Positions 1-10,241 of a stretch of 64,000 nt of DNA are shown piece by piece. The notes below the pieces were generated by a model. That model did no database searches. It was not told the DNA's origin and worked only from the letters and a program-made list of their open reading frames with translations. This DNA is from Comamonadaceae bacterium (GTDB lineage Bacteria; Pseudomonadota; Gammaproteobacteria; Burkholderiales; Burkholderiaceae_C): assembly GCA_947479935.1 (NCBI GenBank), contig CANKBG010000005.1, positions 34,463 to 98,462 of the forward strand, read 5' to 3'. Numbering within the stretch: position 1 is the first letter of the stretch; each line of letters opens with the position of its first letter. A program made the translations under genes and the position numbers.

Positions 1-731
1 GTCGAACTAAAGCCACCCCCGCAGCGCTGCTTAAACGGCACAAATGAACATGGGCTTTGGTGCTTTTGATCAATTCAAAAATGGTATGCAGTGCAATGGT
101 TTCTGCGGCCACAGGAACCCCTGACAAACCCATGCGTGTGGCCAAGGGGCCACTGGCAGCCACACCTTTGCCTAAGTGCATTTCTTGGGGTCGCAGCCAC
201 ACGGTGTAGCCAAAAGAATTGGCGTATTGAAGTGCACGCTGCAAAACTTGTGTGTTTTCTAAAGCCACTTCTGCTTGCGTAAAGCCAACGCAACCAGCGT
301 CTGCAAGTTGCACCATTTCCGTCAAAATTTCACCCTTCAAGCCACGGGTTAGCGCTCCCAGCGGCATGACTTTTGAGCGATTGAGTTTTTCTGCTCTGAA
401 CCTGAGCATCTCAACCAAACCAGGCTCATCCAAAACGGGATCGGTATCGGGTGGGCACACCAAGCTGGTGACACCCCCTGCCACTGCAGCTGTCAGCTCG
501 GAGTCGAGCATGCCTTCATGTTCATAACCGGGCTCTCTGAGGCGAACCGCCAAATCGACCAGCCCCGGCACGACGATGCAACCCTTGGCATCAATGGTTT
601 TTTGCGCTTGAAAACCTTCAGGCGCGTTGCCAATGGCCACAATTTTTCCAGCAGAGATGGCTACGTTGGTGATTGCATCCGTGCTGCTTTGCGGGTCAAT
701 CAAGCGGCCGCCTTGAATCAAAATTTTCATG
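1..731 (-). CDS. pyrC: Dihydroorotase-like protein PyrC' (probably non-catalytic), 3' end outside window
   Basis: Read by translating the minus strand; the ORF track omits it because it runs off the left edge. It begins MKILIQGGRLIDP, the usual start of class I (long-type) dihydroorotases, 43 nt after pyrB. Where active enzymes have D-x-H-x-H-x-R, this protein reads VDLAVRLREPG near residue 60, so both metal-binding histidines are replaced (A and R). In pseudomonads and relatives such pyrC' proteins are known to be inactive and to support assembly of aspartate transcarbamoylase. By analogy this is a structural partner of PyrB, and a true dihydroorotase should lie elsewhere. Family certain; lack of activity inferred from the missing ligands. 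The C-terminal part is not visible. Confidence 0.9.
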
Positions 732-774
732 GTCTATTTCTTTCCTTTTTATTTTTTTACTTATTCAAAATGTC

Positions 775-1737
775 TTAAGCCTCATTGCCCGCCACGATGC
801 TCATGACCGCCATGCGCACTGCAATGCCAAATGTCACCTGCGGCAAGATCACGCTTTGCGGACCATCGACCACCGCAGAGTCAATTTCAACACCGCGGTT
901 TATGGGGCCAGGGTGCATCACAATGGCATCGGGTTTGGCCAGTTGCAATTTTTCAGGGGTAAGGCCAAAGCGTTTGAAGTATTCTTGGCTAGAAGGCAGC
1001 AAGGCGCCACTCATGCGCTCATTTTGCAAGCGCAGGGTAATGACCACATCGCAATTCTTAATCCCATCCTCCAAGTTGTGAAAGACCTTCACACCCATTT
1101 GCGACATGTCAGCGGGTACCAAAGTTTGCGGTCCCACCACTCGCACTTCAGCACAACCCAATGTGGTCAAGGCATGAATGTCAGAGCGTGCCACGCGGGA
1201 GTGAAGCACGTCACCCACAATGGCCACCGTGAGATTGCTGAAATCTTTTTTGTAGTGACGAATGGTGTACATGTCCAGCAAACCCTGCGTGGGGTGAGCA
1301 TGCCTGCCATCCCCCGCATTCACCACATGCACGTGCGGCGCCACGTGCTGCGCAATCAGGTAAGGCGCTCCTGACTCTGAGTGGCGAACCACAAAAATAT
1401 CGGCCGCCATGGCCGACAAGTTGGCGATGGTGTCGAGCAAGGATTCACCTTTAGACGCAGAAGATCGTGCAATGTCGAGGTTAATCACATCGGCAGACAA
1501 ACGCGTGGCCGCAATTCCAAACGTGGTTCGAGTACGTGTGCTGTTTTCAAAAAACAAATTAAAGACGCTTTTACCTCTCAGCAAAGGAACCTTTTTGACT
1601 TCGCGATCACTGACGCTGACAAAATTGGCTGCCGTGTCCAAGATGTGCGTAAGCATGTCGCGCGACAAGCCCTCCGTGGACAACAGGTGAATGAGTTCAC
1701 CGTTTTTGTTGAGTTGGGGATTGCGTTTGTAGAGCAT
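775..1737 (-). CDS. pyrB: Aspartate carbamoyltransferase catalytic chain
   Basis: It condenses carbamoyl phosphate with aspartate to carbamoylaspartate, the second step of de novo pyrimidine synthesis, in the cytoplasm. The 320-residue length is normal for the catalytic chain. Visible motifs are the carbamoyl-phosphate loop [11 protein letters not shown] (about residues 63-73), the HPTQGLLD motif and the C-terminal HPGPINRG. It lies 2 nt after pyrR and 43 nt before pyrC' in one minus-strand operon. No regulatory chain (pyrI) is present, as expected for the PyrB/PyrC' dodecamer type. Start is the ATG given by the ORF track. Confidence 0.97.
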   Translation of the reverse strand: MLYKRNPQLNKNGELIHLLSTEGLSRDMLTHILDTAANFVSVSDREVKKVPLLRGKSVFNLFFENSTRTRTTFGIAATRLSADVINLDIARSSASKGESLLDTIANLSAMAADIFVVRHSESGAPYLIAQHVAPHVHVVNAGDGRHAHPTQGLLDMYTIRHYKKDFSNLTVAIVGDVLHSRVARSDIHALTTLGCAEVRVVGPQTLVPADMSQMGVKVFHNLEDGIKNCDVVITLRLQNERMSGALLPSSQEYFKRFGLTPEKLQLAKPDAIVMHPGPINRGVEIDSAVVDGPQSVILPQVTFGIAVRMAVMSIVAGNEA

Positions 1738-1739
1738 TG

Positions 1740-2258
1740 TTATTTTTTCCCTGCTGAGCTGTTTTCTTCTTCCACTTCAAAGCTGAATTGGCCATTGTCC
1801 AAACGCGCAAGCGCCAGCGATTGCGTATCGGGCAGCGTCACCCTTGCGGCTGCATAGTCCGCTTGAATGGGCAGTTGACGTCCTCCCCTGTCCACCAATA
1901 CCGCCAATCTCACATTGGCGGGTCGGCCGTAATCAAACAACTCGTTAACCACTGCTCGAATGGTACGGCCGGTGTAGAGCACGTCGTCCAAAATCAGCAC
2001 ATCGGCGCCTTGTATTTCAAACGGCAAGCTGGTTTGCCCGCCCGCTGACAAGCCGCGTTGTGCAAAATCATCGCGGTGCATGGCCGAAGAAATGCTGCCA
2101 TGTTTGCCAATCAAGCCCAAATCTTTTTGCAGACGTTCTGCCAACCAAGCACCGCCTGACGTGATGCCCACCAAACGTGTTTCTGGGGTGCACATGGATC
2201 GCACACCCCGCAAGAGTTCGCTGTAAAGCGCCTCTGCATTCAAAGCCAATGCACTCAA
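1740..2258 (-). CDS. pyrR: PyrR-type uracil phosphoribosyltransferase/regulator
   Basis: PRPP-binding motif [15 protein letters not shown] identifies a type I phosphoribosyltransferase of the PyrR family, which salvages uracil and in some bacteria attenuates pyr transcripts. The ORF track starts at 2294, but a TTG at 2258 is preferred. It is preceded by a near-perfect ribosome binding site (AAGGAG, 6 nt upstream), and the protein then begins [12 protein letters not shown], like relatives. The TTG overlaps the TGA of ruvX as TTGA, implying translational coupling. The resulting protein is 172 residues. Whether it regulates in this organism cannot be read from sequence; no clear attenuator was seen. 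Confidence 0.93.
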   Translation of the reverse strand: MSALALNAEALYSELLRGVRSMCTPETRLVGITSGGAWLAERLQKDLGLIGKHGSISSAMHRDDFAQRGLSAGGQTSLPFEIQGADVLILDDVLYTGRTIRAVVNELFDYGRPANVRLAVLVDRGGRQLPIQADYAAARVTLPDTQSLALARLDNGQFSFEVEEENSSAGKK

Positions 2259-2671
2259 GGCAGACTCCTTAAAAATTGTTCCAAAATAATGCAAGCCGAT
2301 TCGGCGTCGGCGTCTTTTGCGCCATTCGATATAGCCTCGGTTGTGCTGTATCGCTCATCGACTTCATACACATTCAAACTAAAGCGGCCGCGCAATTGAC
2401 GTGCAAATTTTTGTGCGCGCAAGGTGTTTTCATGCGACGCCCCATCGGGGTGAAATGGCACCCCCACCACCAAGGCATCTGGCGTCCATTCTTTGATGCG
2501 TTTTTCAATGTGTTCAAACCGAGCATCGCCCTCGGCTACCACTGTGGCCTGCGGCGTGGCTTGTCTCAACATGCGATTGCCCACCGCAACACCGGTGCGT
2601 TTGAGGCCAAAATCAAAAGCCAAAAAACTCTGCTGCGACGCAGGCACAGTGAGCGCCTGGTCTAGGCTCAT
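2255..2671 (-). CDS. ruvX: RuvX/YqgF family putative pre-16S rRNA nuclease (Holliday-junction resolvase fold)
   Basis: An RNase H-fold protein whose family is linked to maturation of the 16S rRNA 5' end and earlier to Holliday-junction resolution. Visible are the N-terminal acidic motif AFDFGLKRTGVAVG, the middle VVGVP segment and the VDERYSTTEA block. The start is taken at the internal ATG (2671), which overlaps the TGA of yqgE as ATGA, giving 138 residues. The longer ORF start at 2701 would overlap yqgE unnecessarily. It sits in the conserved yqgE-ruvX-pyrR-pyrB order. Confidence 0.95.
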   Translation of the reverse strand: MSLDQALTVPASQQSFLAFDFGLKRTGVAVGNRMLRQATPQATVVAEGDARFEHIEKRIKEWTPDALVVGVPFHPDGASHENTLRAQKFARQLRGRFSLNVYEVDERYSTTEAISNGAKDADAESACIILEQFLRSLP

Positions 2672-3267
2672 GCGTGGCCTGCCTCGTTGCTCAACATCCA
2701 AGCTTGCAAGCCCAAAAGCGCCAGCGCCTTTTCGTATCGAAGCTCAATGGGTGTATCAAAAATGATGGCCTCATTGGCCTCCACTGTCAGCCAGCTGTTT
2801 TCAATAATTTCTGATTCAAGCTGCCCTTCACCCCATGAGGCATAACCCAGGGTGACCAAAATTCGCTTCGGCCCAGAACCATTGGACAAGGCCTCCAAAA
2901 CATCTTTGGAGGTGGTCATGGCAAGGCCGCCCGGCACACTTAAAGTAGATGCGTAGATGGGTCCATCTTGTTCGGCGTCTTCCGTCACAATGGGTTCGTG
3001 CAACACAAATCCGCGCTCGGTTTGAACCGGGCCGCCGTGCAATACATTGGATTGCAAAAGGTCTTCTCGGCGCAAAGGAAGCTCGACTTTGTCGAATAAA
3101 TGCCGCAAACTTAATTCTCCGGGCTTGTTGATAATCAAGCCCATGGCACCCCGCTCAGAGTGTTCACACAAATAAACCACACTCTTGGCAAAAGTAGGGT
3201 CCTCCAAACCAGGCATGGCAATCAAAAAATGATGCGAGAGGTTGGTGGAGGCAAAATCGGCAGACAT
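2668..3267 (-). CDS. yqgE: YqgE/AlgH family protein (UPF0301)
   Basis: 199 residues with the family hallmarks HHFLIAMPGL at the N-terminus, GAMGLIINKP (about residues 40-50) and a later GYASWGEGQLE segment. The biochemical role of YqgE/AlgH is unsettled; pseudomonad AlgH has been tied to alginate regulation, but that should not be transferred here. It is the first gene of the yqgE-ruvX-pyrR-pyrB-pyrC' operon and is divergent from the photolyase gene with only 26 bp between start codons, so promoters for the two must overlap the coding sequence or lie very close. Confidence 0.95.
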   Translation of the reverse strand: MSADFASTNLSHHFLIAMPGLEDPTFAKSVVYLCEHSERGAMGLIINKPGELSLRHLFDKVELPLRREDLLQSNVLHGGPVQTERGFVLHEPIVTEDAEQDGPIYASTLSVPGGLAMTTSKDVLEALSNGSGPKRILVTLGYASWGEGQLESEIIENSWLTVEANEAIIFDTPIELRYEKALALLGLQAWMLSNEAGHA

Positions 3268-3293
3268 GTCCCAATTTTAACGGTCTCAACCCC

Positions 3294-4784
3294 ATGCACA
3301 AAACCTTTTCTACCGGCTTGGTCTGGTTTCGACGCGATTTACGAGTAGCAGACAACGCTGCTCTGTCCCATGCCCTCATAAACTGCACCAAAGTGCACTG
3401 TGTTTTCGTCTTTGACACCACCATTTTGGAAAACTTACCCAAGGCCGACCGCCGGGTGGCCTTCATTCGAGAGTCTTTGGTCGATTTGGATGCTCAATTG
3501 CGGCAAGAGGCCCAAAAGGCAGGAATTTCGCCCAAAATAGCGTCGCAAGTTGGGCTGATCGTGCTGCACGGCAACCCGCACAAAGAAATTCCCCATCTGG
3601 CCAAATCGCTAGAGGCTCAGGTGGTTTTTGCCAATCACGACGATGAGCCAACTGCGCAAAGTCGCGACGCCCAAGTCAGGGGTGCTTTGGCCAATGCCGG
3701 CATTGCCCTTCACACCTACAAAGACCATGTGGTTTTTGAGCGCCAAGAAGTACTCACTTTGGCCGGCAACCCCTACACGGTGTTCACGCCCTACAAAAAC
3801 GCTTGGCTCAAGAAGCTTCAAGCGCAAGATTTAGCAGCTCACCCCGTCCAAGAGCATGCCGCCGCCCTCACCCCTCGGCCCCCCAAGCTTTGCTTACCGG
3901 TGCCCACGCTTTCAGCCATCGGCTTTGAAGAAATTGACCTCAAAGCCCTTCATTACCAAACTGGCATTTCAGGCGCACAAGCCCTGCTCCAAGACTTTTT
4001 GCACCGCATTGACCGGTACGAAGAAACTCGCAATTTCCCAGCCGTCAAAGGACCCAGTTATTTAAGCGTTCATTTGCGGTTTGGCACCGTTTCCGTCCGG
4101 CAATTGGCTCTAGAGGCTTGGCGCAGGTACAAGAGCAGTGCGGGCGCCAGTGTTTGGCTGGCCGAACTTATTTGGCGAGACTTTTATGCCCAAATTTTGG
4201 CCAACTTTCCTCATGTGGCCGAGCGCAGTTTCAAGGCCGAATACGATGCCATTCAATGGGATCACGGCGCCCATGGCAAGGCATTGTTTGCGGCTTGGTG
4301 CGAAGGACGAACGGGCTATCCCTTGGTTGACGCGGCCATGGCGCAAATCAATCAAACCGGCTACATGCACAACCGGCTGCGCATGGTGGTGGCATCGTTT
4401 CTCACCAAAGATTTAGGGGTCGACTGGCGCTGGGGCGAAAAATACTTTGCCCAACACCTCATCGACTTTGATTTATCGGCCAACAATGGCGGCTGGCAAT
4501 GGGCCAGTTCCAGCGGCTGCGATGCCCAGCCTTATTTCCGAATATTCAACCCCGTCACACAAAGCGAAAAGTTTGATCCGCAGGGTAAATTCATCAAACG
4601 CTACCTGCCCCAACTGGCAGGCTTGTCAGCCGCAGATATTCATGCGCCATGGGAAGCCAAGCCTCTCGTCCTTGAGGCTGCTGGTTTGGTTTTGGGCAAA
4701 GACTACCCCCTGCCCGTGGTCAACCACGCAGAGGCCAGAGAGACCACCTTGGCGCGATACGCCGTGGTTAAAAAGTCGGCTTAA
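3294..4784 (+). CDS. phr: Deoxyribodipyrimidine photolyase (class I CPD photolyase/cryptochrome family)
   Basis: Light-driven repair of cyclobutane pyrimidine dimers using reduced FAD. The N-terminal photolyase domain starts LVWFRRDLRVADN (antenna-binding Rossmann fold). The C-terminal FAD domain carries WRDFYAQIL, TGYPLVDAAM, GYMHNRLRM and the strongly conserved NNGGWQWASSSGCDAQPYF block. Length 496 is normal. The gene ends in a 4-nt convergent overlap with the rubredoxin gene. A photolyase fits a sunlit freshwater lifestyle (inference). Substrate class (CPD rather than 6-4) is judged from overall similarity to class I enzymes. Confidence 0.96.
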   Translation: MHKTFSTGLVWFRRDLRVADNAALSHALINCTKVHCVFVFDTTILENLPKADRRVAFIRESLVDLDAQLRQEAQKAGISPKIASQVGLIVLHGNPHKEIPHLAKSLEAQVVFANHDDEPTAQSRDAQVRGALANAGIALHTYKDHVVFERQEVLTLAGNPYTVFTPYKNAWLKKLQAQDLAAHPVQEHAAALTPRPPKLCLPVPTLSAIGFEEIDLKALHYQTGISGAQALLQDFLHRIDRYEETRNFPAVKGPSYLSVHLRFGTVSVRQLALEAWRRYKSSAGASVWLAELIWRDFYAQILANFPHVAERSFKAEYDAIQWDHGAHGKALFAAWCEGRTGYPLVDAAMAQINQTGYMHNRLRMVVASFLTKDLGVDWRWGEKYFAQHLIDFDLSANNGGWQWASSSGCDAQPYFRIFNPVTQSEKFDPQGKFIKRYLPQLAGLSAADIHAPWEAKPLVLEAAGLVLGKDYPLPVVNHAEARETTLARYAVVKKSA

Positions 4785-4954
4785 ATAGCCACCATCTCAA
4801 AGTCTTCTTTGCGGGCACCGCATTCAGGACAAGTCCAGTTCATGGGTACATCCGCCCAAGCAGTGCCAGGGGCAATGCCATCTTCAGGGCAACCAGCGGC
4901 CTCGTCGTAAATCCAGCCGCAAATTAAGCACATCCAAGTTTTAGTATCAGTCAC
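4781..4954 (-). CDS. rubA: Rubredoxin (57 aa, absent from ORF track)
   Basis: Found by hand translation of the minus strand: a 57-residue protein with CLICGW near the start and CPECG near the end, i.e. the two CxxC(G) pairs that bind a single iron, plus the aromatic and proline-rich core (IYDEAAG, PEDGIAPGTAW) of rubredoxins. It is a small cytoplasmic electron carrier. The start is taken as a GTG at 4954 (MTDTKTW...), because the next ATG would leave only one residue before the first Cys. It is divergent from the ThiD-like gene and its end overlaps phr by 4 nt. Confidence 0.92.
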   Translation of the reverse strand: MTDTKTWMCLICGWIYDEAAGCPEDGIAPGTAWADVPMNWTCPECGARKEDFEMVAI

Positions 4955-5011
4955 AGTGTGTCACCGGTGTCGAATAGAATGAAAAGATTGTATCGGGCTC
5001 AAATGTAACCC

Positions 5012-5953
5012 ATGACTATTTCATTACCTCCGTCGGACGCGCCAAACGCAACCCCCGACAGCGAAGACGAAGCAGCCATTGCCTGCGTCTTGGTTTTCAA
5101 TGCCAGCGACCCTAGCGGCGCAGGCGGCATCAGCGCTGACGTTTTGGCCATCGCCTCCGTGGGCGCCCATGCCTTGCCTGTTCTCACGGGCGCCTATGCT
5201 CGCGATACTGCCCAAATTTTTGACTTTTTCCCTATGAACGAAGAGGCCGTGGGCGACCAAGCTCGTGCCATTCTCGAAGACGTCCCCCCTCAAGTCATCA
5301 AAGTTGGCTTTGCGGGCAGTGCTGAAAATTTAAGCATCATTGCCGAACTGACCGCAGACTATGACGGCGTGCCCGTGGTCGCTTACATGCCCAATTTGTC
5401 GTGGTGGGAAGACGATCAAATCGACCAATACCTCGACGCTTTTCGCGAACTGCTGCTACCTCAAACCAGCGTTTTGGTGGGGCACCACAGTACTTTGCGC
5501 CGATGGTTGCTACCCGATTGGTCCAGCGAAAAAAATCCAGGTCCTCGCGACATTGCCAAAGCCGCTTCCGAGTTGGGCGTGCCCTACACATTGGTAACGG
5601 GTCTTTCTTCAACAGACCAACAAATCGACAATGTATTGGCCACCCCCGAAACCGTGGTGGGACACGAAAAGTTTGAACGCATCGAGGCCGTTTTCAGTGG
5701 TGCTGGCGAAACGCTTTCTGCTGCGTTGGCCGCCTTAATTGCTACCGGTCTTGATTTATCTACCGCTGCCAGCGAAGCTTTGCACTACCTCGACAGATGC
5801 CTAGACGAGGGTTTTCGCCCAGGGATGGGCCATGTGATTCCCGATAGGCTATTCTGGGCTTTACCCGACCCCGATGAAACAGATGACGAGGTCGAAGGCC
5901 CCGACATGAATGCCGATTTTTTTGAAATGCCAATCAATGACACAAAACACTGA
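5012..5953 (+). CDS. Divergent hydroxymethylpyrimidine/phosphomethylpyrimidine kinase-like protein
   Basis: Ribokinase-fold protein of the ThiD family, judged from the N-terminal [15 protein letters not shown] (ThiD: GxDxSGGAGIxAD), the LTGAYARDT segment and the C-terminal [15 protein letters not shown]. It is clearly diverged. The ThiD anion-hole motif GTGC(T)LS reads GAGETLS, with the usual Cys replaced by Glu. The DPVM-type motif is absent (YMPNLSWW in that region), and an acidic tail ([11 protein letters not shown]) is appended. It overlaps the start of hemL by 17 nt. Thiamine-precursor phosphorylation is therefore possible but not established; it could act on another small molecule. No thiamine riboswitch was seen upstream. 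Confidence 0.75.
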   Translation: MTISLPPSDAPNATPDSEDEAAIACVLVFNASDPSGAGGISADVLAIASVGAHALPVLTGAYARDTAQIFDFFPMNEEAVGDQARAILEDVPPQVIKVGFAGSAENLSIIAELTADYDGVPVVAYMPNLSWWEDDQIDQYLDAFRELLLPQTSVLVGHHSTLRRWLLPDWSSEKNPGPRDIAKAASELGVPYTLVTGLSSTDQQIDNVLATPETVVGHEKFERIEAVFSGAGETLSAALAALIATGLDLSTAASEALHYLDRCLDEGFRPGMGHVIPDRLFWALPDPDETDDEVEGPDMNADFFEMPINDTKH

Positions 5954-7244
5954 CCTCAACGAGACCCTGTTCGAACGCGCACGCAAAGTGATTCCTGGCG
6001 GCGTGAATTCCCCTGTGCGGGCTTTCCGCGCCGTGGGTGGAACACCGCGTTTTGTAAAGCGTGCAGAAGGCGCCTATTTTTGGGATGCCAACGGCAAAAA
6101 ATACATCGACTACATCGGTTCATGGGGCCCCATGATCTTGGGCCACGGCCACCCTGCTGTTTTAGAAGCCGTGCAAAAAGCGGCCCTTGATGGTTTTTCT
6201 TTTGGCGCCCCTACCGAACGCGAAGTCGAATTGGTTGAAGCTCTCCTCAAGCTGGTGCCTTCCATGGAAATGGTGCGCTTGGTCAGCTCGGGCACCGAAG
6301 CGGGCATGAGCGCAGTGCGCTTGGCACGCGGCGCCACAGGACGCAGCAAGTTCATCAAGTTTGAAGGCTGCTACCACGGCCATGCCGATGCCTTGCTGGT
6401 CAAAGCCGGTTCAGGCTTGGCCACCTTTGGCAACCCCACCAGCGCCGGCGTGCCACCCGAGGTGGTGCAACATACTTTGGTGCTCGAGTACAACAACATT
6501 GAGCAACTAGAAGAAGCCTTCAAGATTCATGGACCAGAGCTGGCCTGCCTCATGATCGAGCCCATTGCCGGCAACATGAACTTTGTGCGCGCCAGCGTGC
6601 CCTTCATGAAACGCTGCCGCGAACTGTGCAGCCAATACGGCGCGTTGTTGGTGTTTGACGAAGTCATGACGGGTTGCCGAGTAGCCCTAGGCAGCGCGCA
6701 AAGCGTTTACGCCAAAAACATTCCTGGCTTCGAGCCCGACATGACCGTCATGGGCAAAGTGATTGGCGGTGGCATGCCCTTGGCAGCCTTCGGCGGCAAG
6801 CGGGCTGTCATGGAACAGCTCGCACCTTTGGGCCCTGTTTACCAAGCAGGCACCTTGAGTGGCAACCCTGTGGCCACTGCATGCGGCTTGGCCACATTGG
6901 CAGAAATTAGCAAGCCTGGTTTCTTTGATGCTTTAAGCGCCACAACACGTTCACTGGTCGATGGCCTTACAGCTGCAGCTGTAGCTGAAGGCATTCCGTT
7001 TGCTGGCGACAGCGAAGGTGGTATGTTCGGCTTCTTCTTGTTGCCCACCTTGCCCAGTAACTACCCACAAGTCATGAAAACCGATGGCACCAAGTTCAAC
7101 ACTTTGTTCCATGGTTTGCTAGACCGCGGCGTTTACATTGCACCCGCGCTTTATGAAGCTGGCTTTGTCAGCGGCGCACATACCGCACAAGACATTGCAG
7201 ACACTGTGAGTGCAGCGCGCGAGATCTTCAAGAGCCTGAATTAA
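5937..7244 (+). CDS. hemL: Glutamate-1-semialdehyde 2,1-aminomutase
   Basis: PLP enzyme converting glutamate-1-semialdehyde to 5-aminolevulinate in the C5 heme pathway. Visible motifs are [11 protein letters not shown] at the N-terminus, [16 protein letters not shown], the DEVMTG motif that contacts the PLP ring, and the Schiff-base lysine in MGKVIGGG. The start is taken at 5937 ([17 protein letters not shown]), nine codons inside the ORF-track start, because family members begin here. Length 435 residues is normal. It overlaps the ThiD-like gene by 17 nt and is probably co-transcribed with it. It converges on purH with 4 bp between the genes. Confidence 0.97.
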   Translation: MTQNTDLNETLFERARKVIPGGVNSPVRAFRAVGGTPRFVKRAEGAYFWDANGKKYIDYIGSWGPMILGHGHPAVLEAVQKAALDGFSFGAPTEREVELVEALLKLVPSMEMVRLVSSGTEAGMSAVRLARGATGRSKFIKFEGCYHGHADALLVKAGSGLATFGNPTSAGVPPEVVQHTLVLEYNNIEQLEEAFKIHGPELACLMIEPIAGNMNFVRASVPFMKRCRELCSQYGALLVFDEVMTGCRVALGSAQSVYAKNIPGFEPDMTVMGKVIGGGMPLAAFGGKRAVMEQLAPLGPVYQAGTLSGNPVATACGLATLAEISKPGFFDALSATTRSLVDGLTAAAVAEGIPFAGDSEGGMFGFFLLPTLPSNYPQVMKTDGTKFNTLFHGLLDRGVYIAPALYEAGFVSGAHTAQDIADTVSAAREIFKSLN

Positions 7245-7248
7245 GTTT

Positions 7249-8829
7249 TCAGTGGCGAAAGTGTCGCACGCCGGAAAATACCATGGCCACACCACGCTCG
7301 TCGGCGGCCGCTATCACTTCGCCATCGCGCATTGAGCCGCCCGGCTGAATGACGCAATTGGCACCCGCATCGACCACCACATCGAGGCCGTCACGGAACG
7401 GGAAGAACGCGTCGCTGGCCACCACGGTATTTTGCAAACTCAAACCAGCATGACCGGCCTTGATGCTGGCAATGCGCGCAGAATCTAAGCGACTCATCTG
7501 GCCTGCGCCCACGCCCATGGTCATGCCATTGGCGCAGAACACAATGGCATTGCTCTTGACGTACTTGGCCACTTTCCATGCAAACAGCAAGTCTTGCAAT
7601 TGTGCAGGTGTGGGTTGAACTTTGGTGACGACTTTCAGGTCGACCATTTGCAGTTCATGGTTGTCAGCGCTTTGAATGAGTAAACCCGAACCCACGCGTT
7701 TGATGTCTTGCGCATTGCGGCCTTGTTCAAATGCGTTTGAACCCGCTTTGAATTCAGGCAAGGCAATTTGCAATACGCGCACATTGGCTTTGGCCTTGAA
7801 AATTTCCAAAGCCTCGGGCGAGTAAGAAGGCGCCATCAACACTTCAACAAACTGCTTGCTAATTTGTTGCGCTGCCGCTGCATCGACTTTGCGGTTCAAG
7901 GCAATGATGCCGCCAAACGCAGATGTGGGGTCAGTTTGAAACGCTTTACTGTAGGACTCAAGCGCGTTGGCACCCACGGCTACACCGCAAGGATTGGCGT
8001 GCTTCACGATCACGCAGGCAGCTTCTGAAAAACTCTTGACGCATTCCCATGCCGCATCGGCATCGGCAATGTTGTTGTACGAAAGTTCTTTGCCCTGCAA
8101 TTGCACAGCCGTTACCAATGAACCAGGGGCTGGGTACAAATCGCGATAAAACGCTGCCGTTTGGTGAGGGTTCTCGCCGTAACGCAAGTCTTGTAACTTC
8201 ACAAAGCGGCCGTTGGATTGGGCAGGAAATTCTTTGCGAGTACCGCCTTCCAAGCTGTAGGAAGACAAATAATCACTGATGGCCGCGTCGTAATTGCTGA
8301 TGCGATTGAAGGCCGCAACTGACAAAGCAAAGCGTGTTTTCTCAGACACTTGGCCGTGGGCAGTGAGCTCTTCAATCACAGTAGCGTACTGAGAAGCATC
8401 GGTTAGCACTGCCACGTCTTTCCAGTTCTTGGCTGCACTTCGAACCATGGCAGGGCCACCAATGTCGATGTTCTCAATGGCATCTTCCAGTGTGCAACCG
8501 GGCTTGGCAACAGTGGCTTCAAAGGGGTACAAATTAACGATCAACAAGTCGATGGTTTGAATACCATGCGCTTTCAAGGCAGCCATGTGTTCGGGCACAT
8601 CGCGACGAGCAAGCAATCCACCATGCACTTTAGGGTGCAATGTTTTGACTCGGCCATCGAGCATTTCGGGAAAGTCGGTCAATTGCGCAACCTCAGTCAC
8701 AGGCAATCCTTGATCGGCCAACAACTTGGCCGTGCCACCGGTAGAAACCAACTCAACCTTGAGCGCGTGCAGCGCTAGGGCCAGTTCTAAAATGCCCGTT
8801 TTGTCTGAGACAGAAATCAGTGCTTTCAT
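7249..8829 (-). CDS. purH: Bifunctional AICAR transformylase/IMP cyclohydrolase
   Basis: Carries out the last two steps of IMP synthesis. The N-terminal MGS-like IMP cyclohydrolase domain starts [11 protein letters not shown] and includes STGGTAKLL and [10 protein letters not shown]. The C-terminal transformylase domain has LRYGENPHQ, the KHANPCGVA catalytic motif, GGIIALN and the final PGGSMRD segment. The 526-residue length is normal. It lies 4 nt after fis in a dusB-fis-purH operon, an arrangement typical of Burkholderiales. Confidence 0.97.
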   Translation of the reverse strand: MKALISVSDKTGILELALALHALKVELVSTGGTAKLLADQGLPVTEVAQLTDFPEMLDGRVKTLHPKVHGGLLARRDVPEHMAALKAHGIQTIDLLIVNLYPFEATVAKPGCTLEDAIENIDIGGPAMVRSAAKNWKDVAVLTDASQYATVIEELTAHGQVSEKTRFALSVAAFNRISNYDAAISDYLSSYSLEGGTRKEFPAQSNGRFVKLQDLRYGENPHQTAAFYRDLYPAPGSLVTAVQLQGKELSYNNIADADAAWECVKSFSEAACVIVKHANPCGVAVGANALESYSKAFQTDPTSAFGGIIALNRKVDAAAAQQISKQFVEVLMAPSYSPEALEIFKAKANVRVLQIALPEFKAGSNAFEQGRNAQDIKRVGSGLLIQSADNHELQMVDLKVVTKVQPTPAQLQDLLFAWKVAKYVKSNAIVFCANGMTMGVGAGQMSRLDSARIASIKAGHAGLSLQNTVVASDAFFPFRDGLDVVVDAGANCVIQPGGSMRDGEVIAAADERGVAMVFSGVRHFRH

Positions 8830-8833
8830 TTTT

Positions 8834-9070
8834 TTATTTCAAAAGTTTGTGTTCAGTGAGTTTTTTGCGTAGGGTGTTTCGGTTCAGGCCGAGCCACTCA
8901 GCCGCACGCGATTGGTTGTTCTCAGCGCGTTGCATTACCACTTCAAGCAAGGGTTTTTCTACCGCGTTTAACAGCATGTCGTACATGCCGTTGGGTTCCA
9001 CCCCGTCCATGTCTTGAAAATAAGCGTTCAAACTTTCACGAATGCATTCATCAATTTTTTTCTTACTCAT
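8834..9070 (-). CDS. fis: Fis family DNA-binding protein
   Basis: 78 residues ending in the Fis-type helix-turn-helix ([20 protein letters not shown]). The N-terminal half is helical and would form the dimer, as in Fis. Fis bends DNA and links growth rate to transcription of stable RNA and other genes. Its ATG overlaps the stop codon of dusB as ATGA, the same dusB-fis coupling known from enterobacteria. It is followed after 4 nt by purH. Confidence 0.95.
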   Translation of the reverse strand: MSKKKIDECIRESLNAYFQDMDGVEPNGMYDMLLNAVEKPLLEVVMQRAENNQSRAAEWLGLNRNTLRKKLTEHKLLK

Positions 9071-10110
9071 TCCATTGTCTCCAAAGCCATGCTCTTGTCC
9101 GATCGAACCACAGCTGATGGCATGCGCTCCATGCGTTCTGCCATCTCTTCAAAAAAATCTGCAACAGCCACCGACTGCAATTCGGCTGTCTCCAAGGTGT
9201 TCATCTGATCTCTAAATTCACAGCCTCCTGGCAAACCACTTACATACCAACCAATGTGTTTGCGTGCTGACCGAACACCAGTTTGCTCACCATACAAACC
9301 ATAATGATCTTGTAAATGTGACAGCAAGGCGCGCTTCACCTCAGCCACCAAGGGCGGCGCCAAGTGCTCACCCGTGGCCAAAAAATGAACAATTTCTCTG
9401 AATATCCAAGGACGCCCCTGTGCTGCACGTCCCACCATGAGAGCATCAGCGCCTGTGTGTTTTAAAACAGCCAATGCCTTTTCAGGGGAATCAATGTCGC
9501 CATTGGCCACCACGGGAATGTTCAAGGCGGCTTTCACGGCGGCCACCGTGTCGTACTCTGCAAAACCTTTGTAGCCTTGCTCACGCGTTCGGCCATGAAT
9601 GGTGATCATTTGAATGCCTGCATGCTCAAACGCTTTGGCCAACACCAATGCATTCTTTTCTGTGTCACACCAACCCGTGCGCATTTTCAAAGTGACAGGG
9701 ACACCGCGGGGTTCACAAGCGGCCACCACTGCTTCGACAATTTCTAGGGCCAAGGGTTCGTTTTGCATGAGGGCGGAACCAGCCCATTTGTTGCAAACTT
9801 TCTTGGCGGGACAGCCCATGTTGATGTCAATGATCTGTGCGCCTTGATCCATGTTGTAAGCCGCAGCCTCCGCCATCATGAGCGCATCGGTACCAGCAAT
9901 TTGAACGGCAATCGGTCCAGGCTCACCATCGTGATTGGCACGACGTGATGTTTTCAAACTTTTCCACAAATCTTTTTTCGAAGTCACCATTTCGCTCACA
10001 GCGTAGCCCGCACCAAACTGTCTGCACAGTTGGCGAAACGGTCGATCTGTGACACCCGCCATGGGTGCCGCAAAAATGGCATTGGGTAAAACGTAGGGTC
10101 CGATTTGCAT
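9067..10110 (-). CDS. dusB: tRNA-dihydrouridine synthase B
   Basis: FMN/NADPH-dependent reduction of uridine in tRNA. The TIM-barrel start APMAGVTDRPFR, the catalytic-Cys region NMGCPAKKVCNK, MRTGW, TIHGRTREQG and VGRAAQGRPWIF are all visible. Length 347 is close to the usual 320-350 residues. It is the first gene of dusB-fis-purH. Its upstream 130 bp faces the YqaA-type membrane gene and should hold both promoters, although no strong consensus boxes were assigned. Confidence 0.96.
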   Translation of the reverse strand: MQIGPYVLPNAIFAAPMAGVTDRPFRQLCRQFGAGYAVSEMVTSKKDLWKSLKTSRRANHDGEPGPIAVQIAGTDALMMAEAAAYNMDQGAQIIDINMGCPAKKVCNKWAGSALMQNEPLALEIVEAVVAACEPRGVPVTLKMRTGWCDTEKNALVLAKAFEHAGIQMITIHGRTREQGYKGFAEYDTVAAVKAALNIPVVANGDIDSPEKALAVLKHTGADALMVGRAAQGRPWIFREIVHFLATGEHLAPPLVAEVKRALLSHLQDHYGLYGEQTGVRSARKHIGWYVSGLPGGCEFRDQMNTLETAELQSVAVADFFEEMAERMERMPSAVVRSDKSMALETME

Positions 10111-10241
10111 GGACAGTGATTCGAAAGGGATTAGAAGACTGCTTAAAAAGGAGGCACGATTGTAATTGCTTAATTTTTAAGCAGGGGGATTATTTTGAAA
10201 GAAAATTCAAAATAAATACCTTTGGATACACTCCGAGGTAC

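Noticed and set aside
673-1374. 233-aa plus-strand ORF across pyrB
   Set aside because: Antisense shadow of a clearly recognised aspartate carbamoyltransferase gene; no family features.
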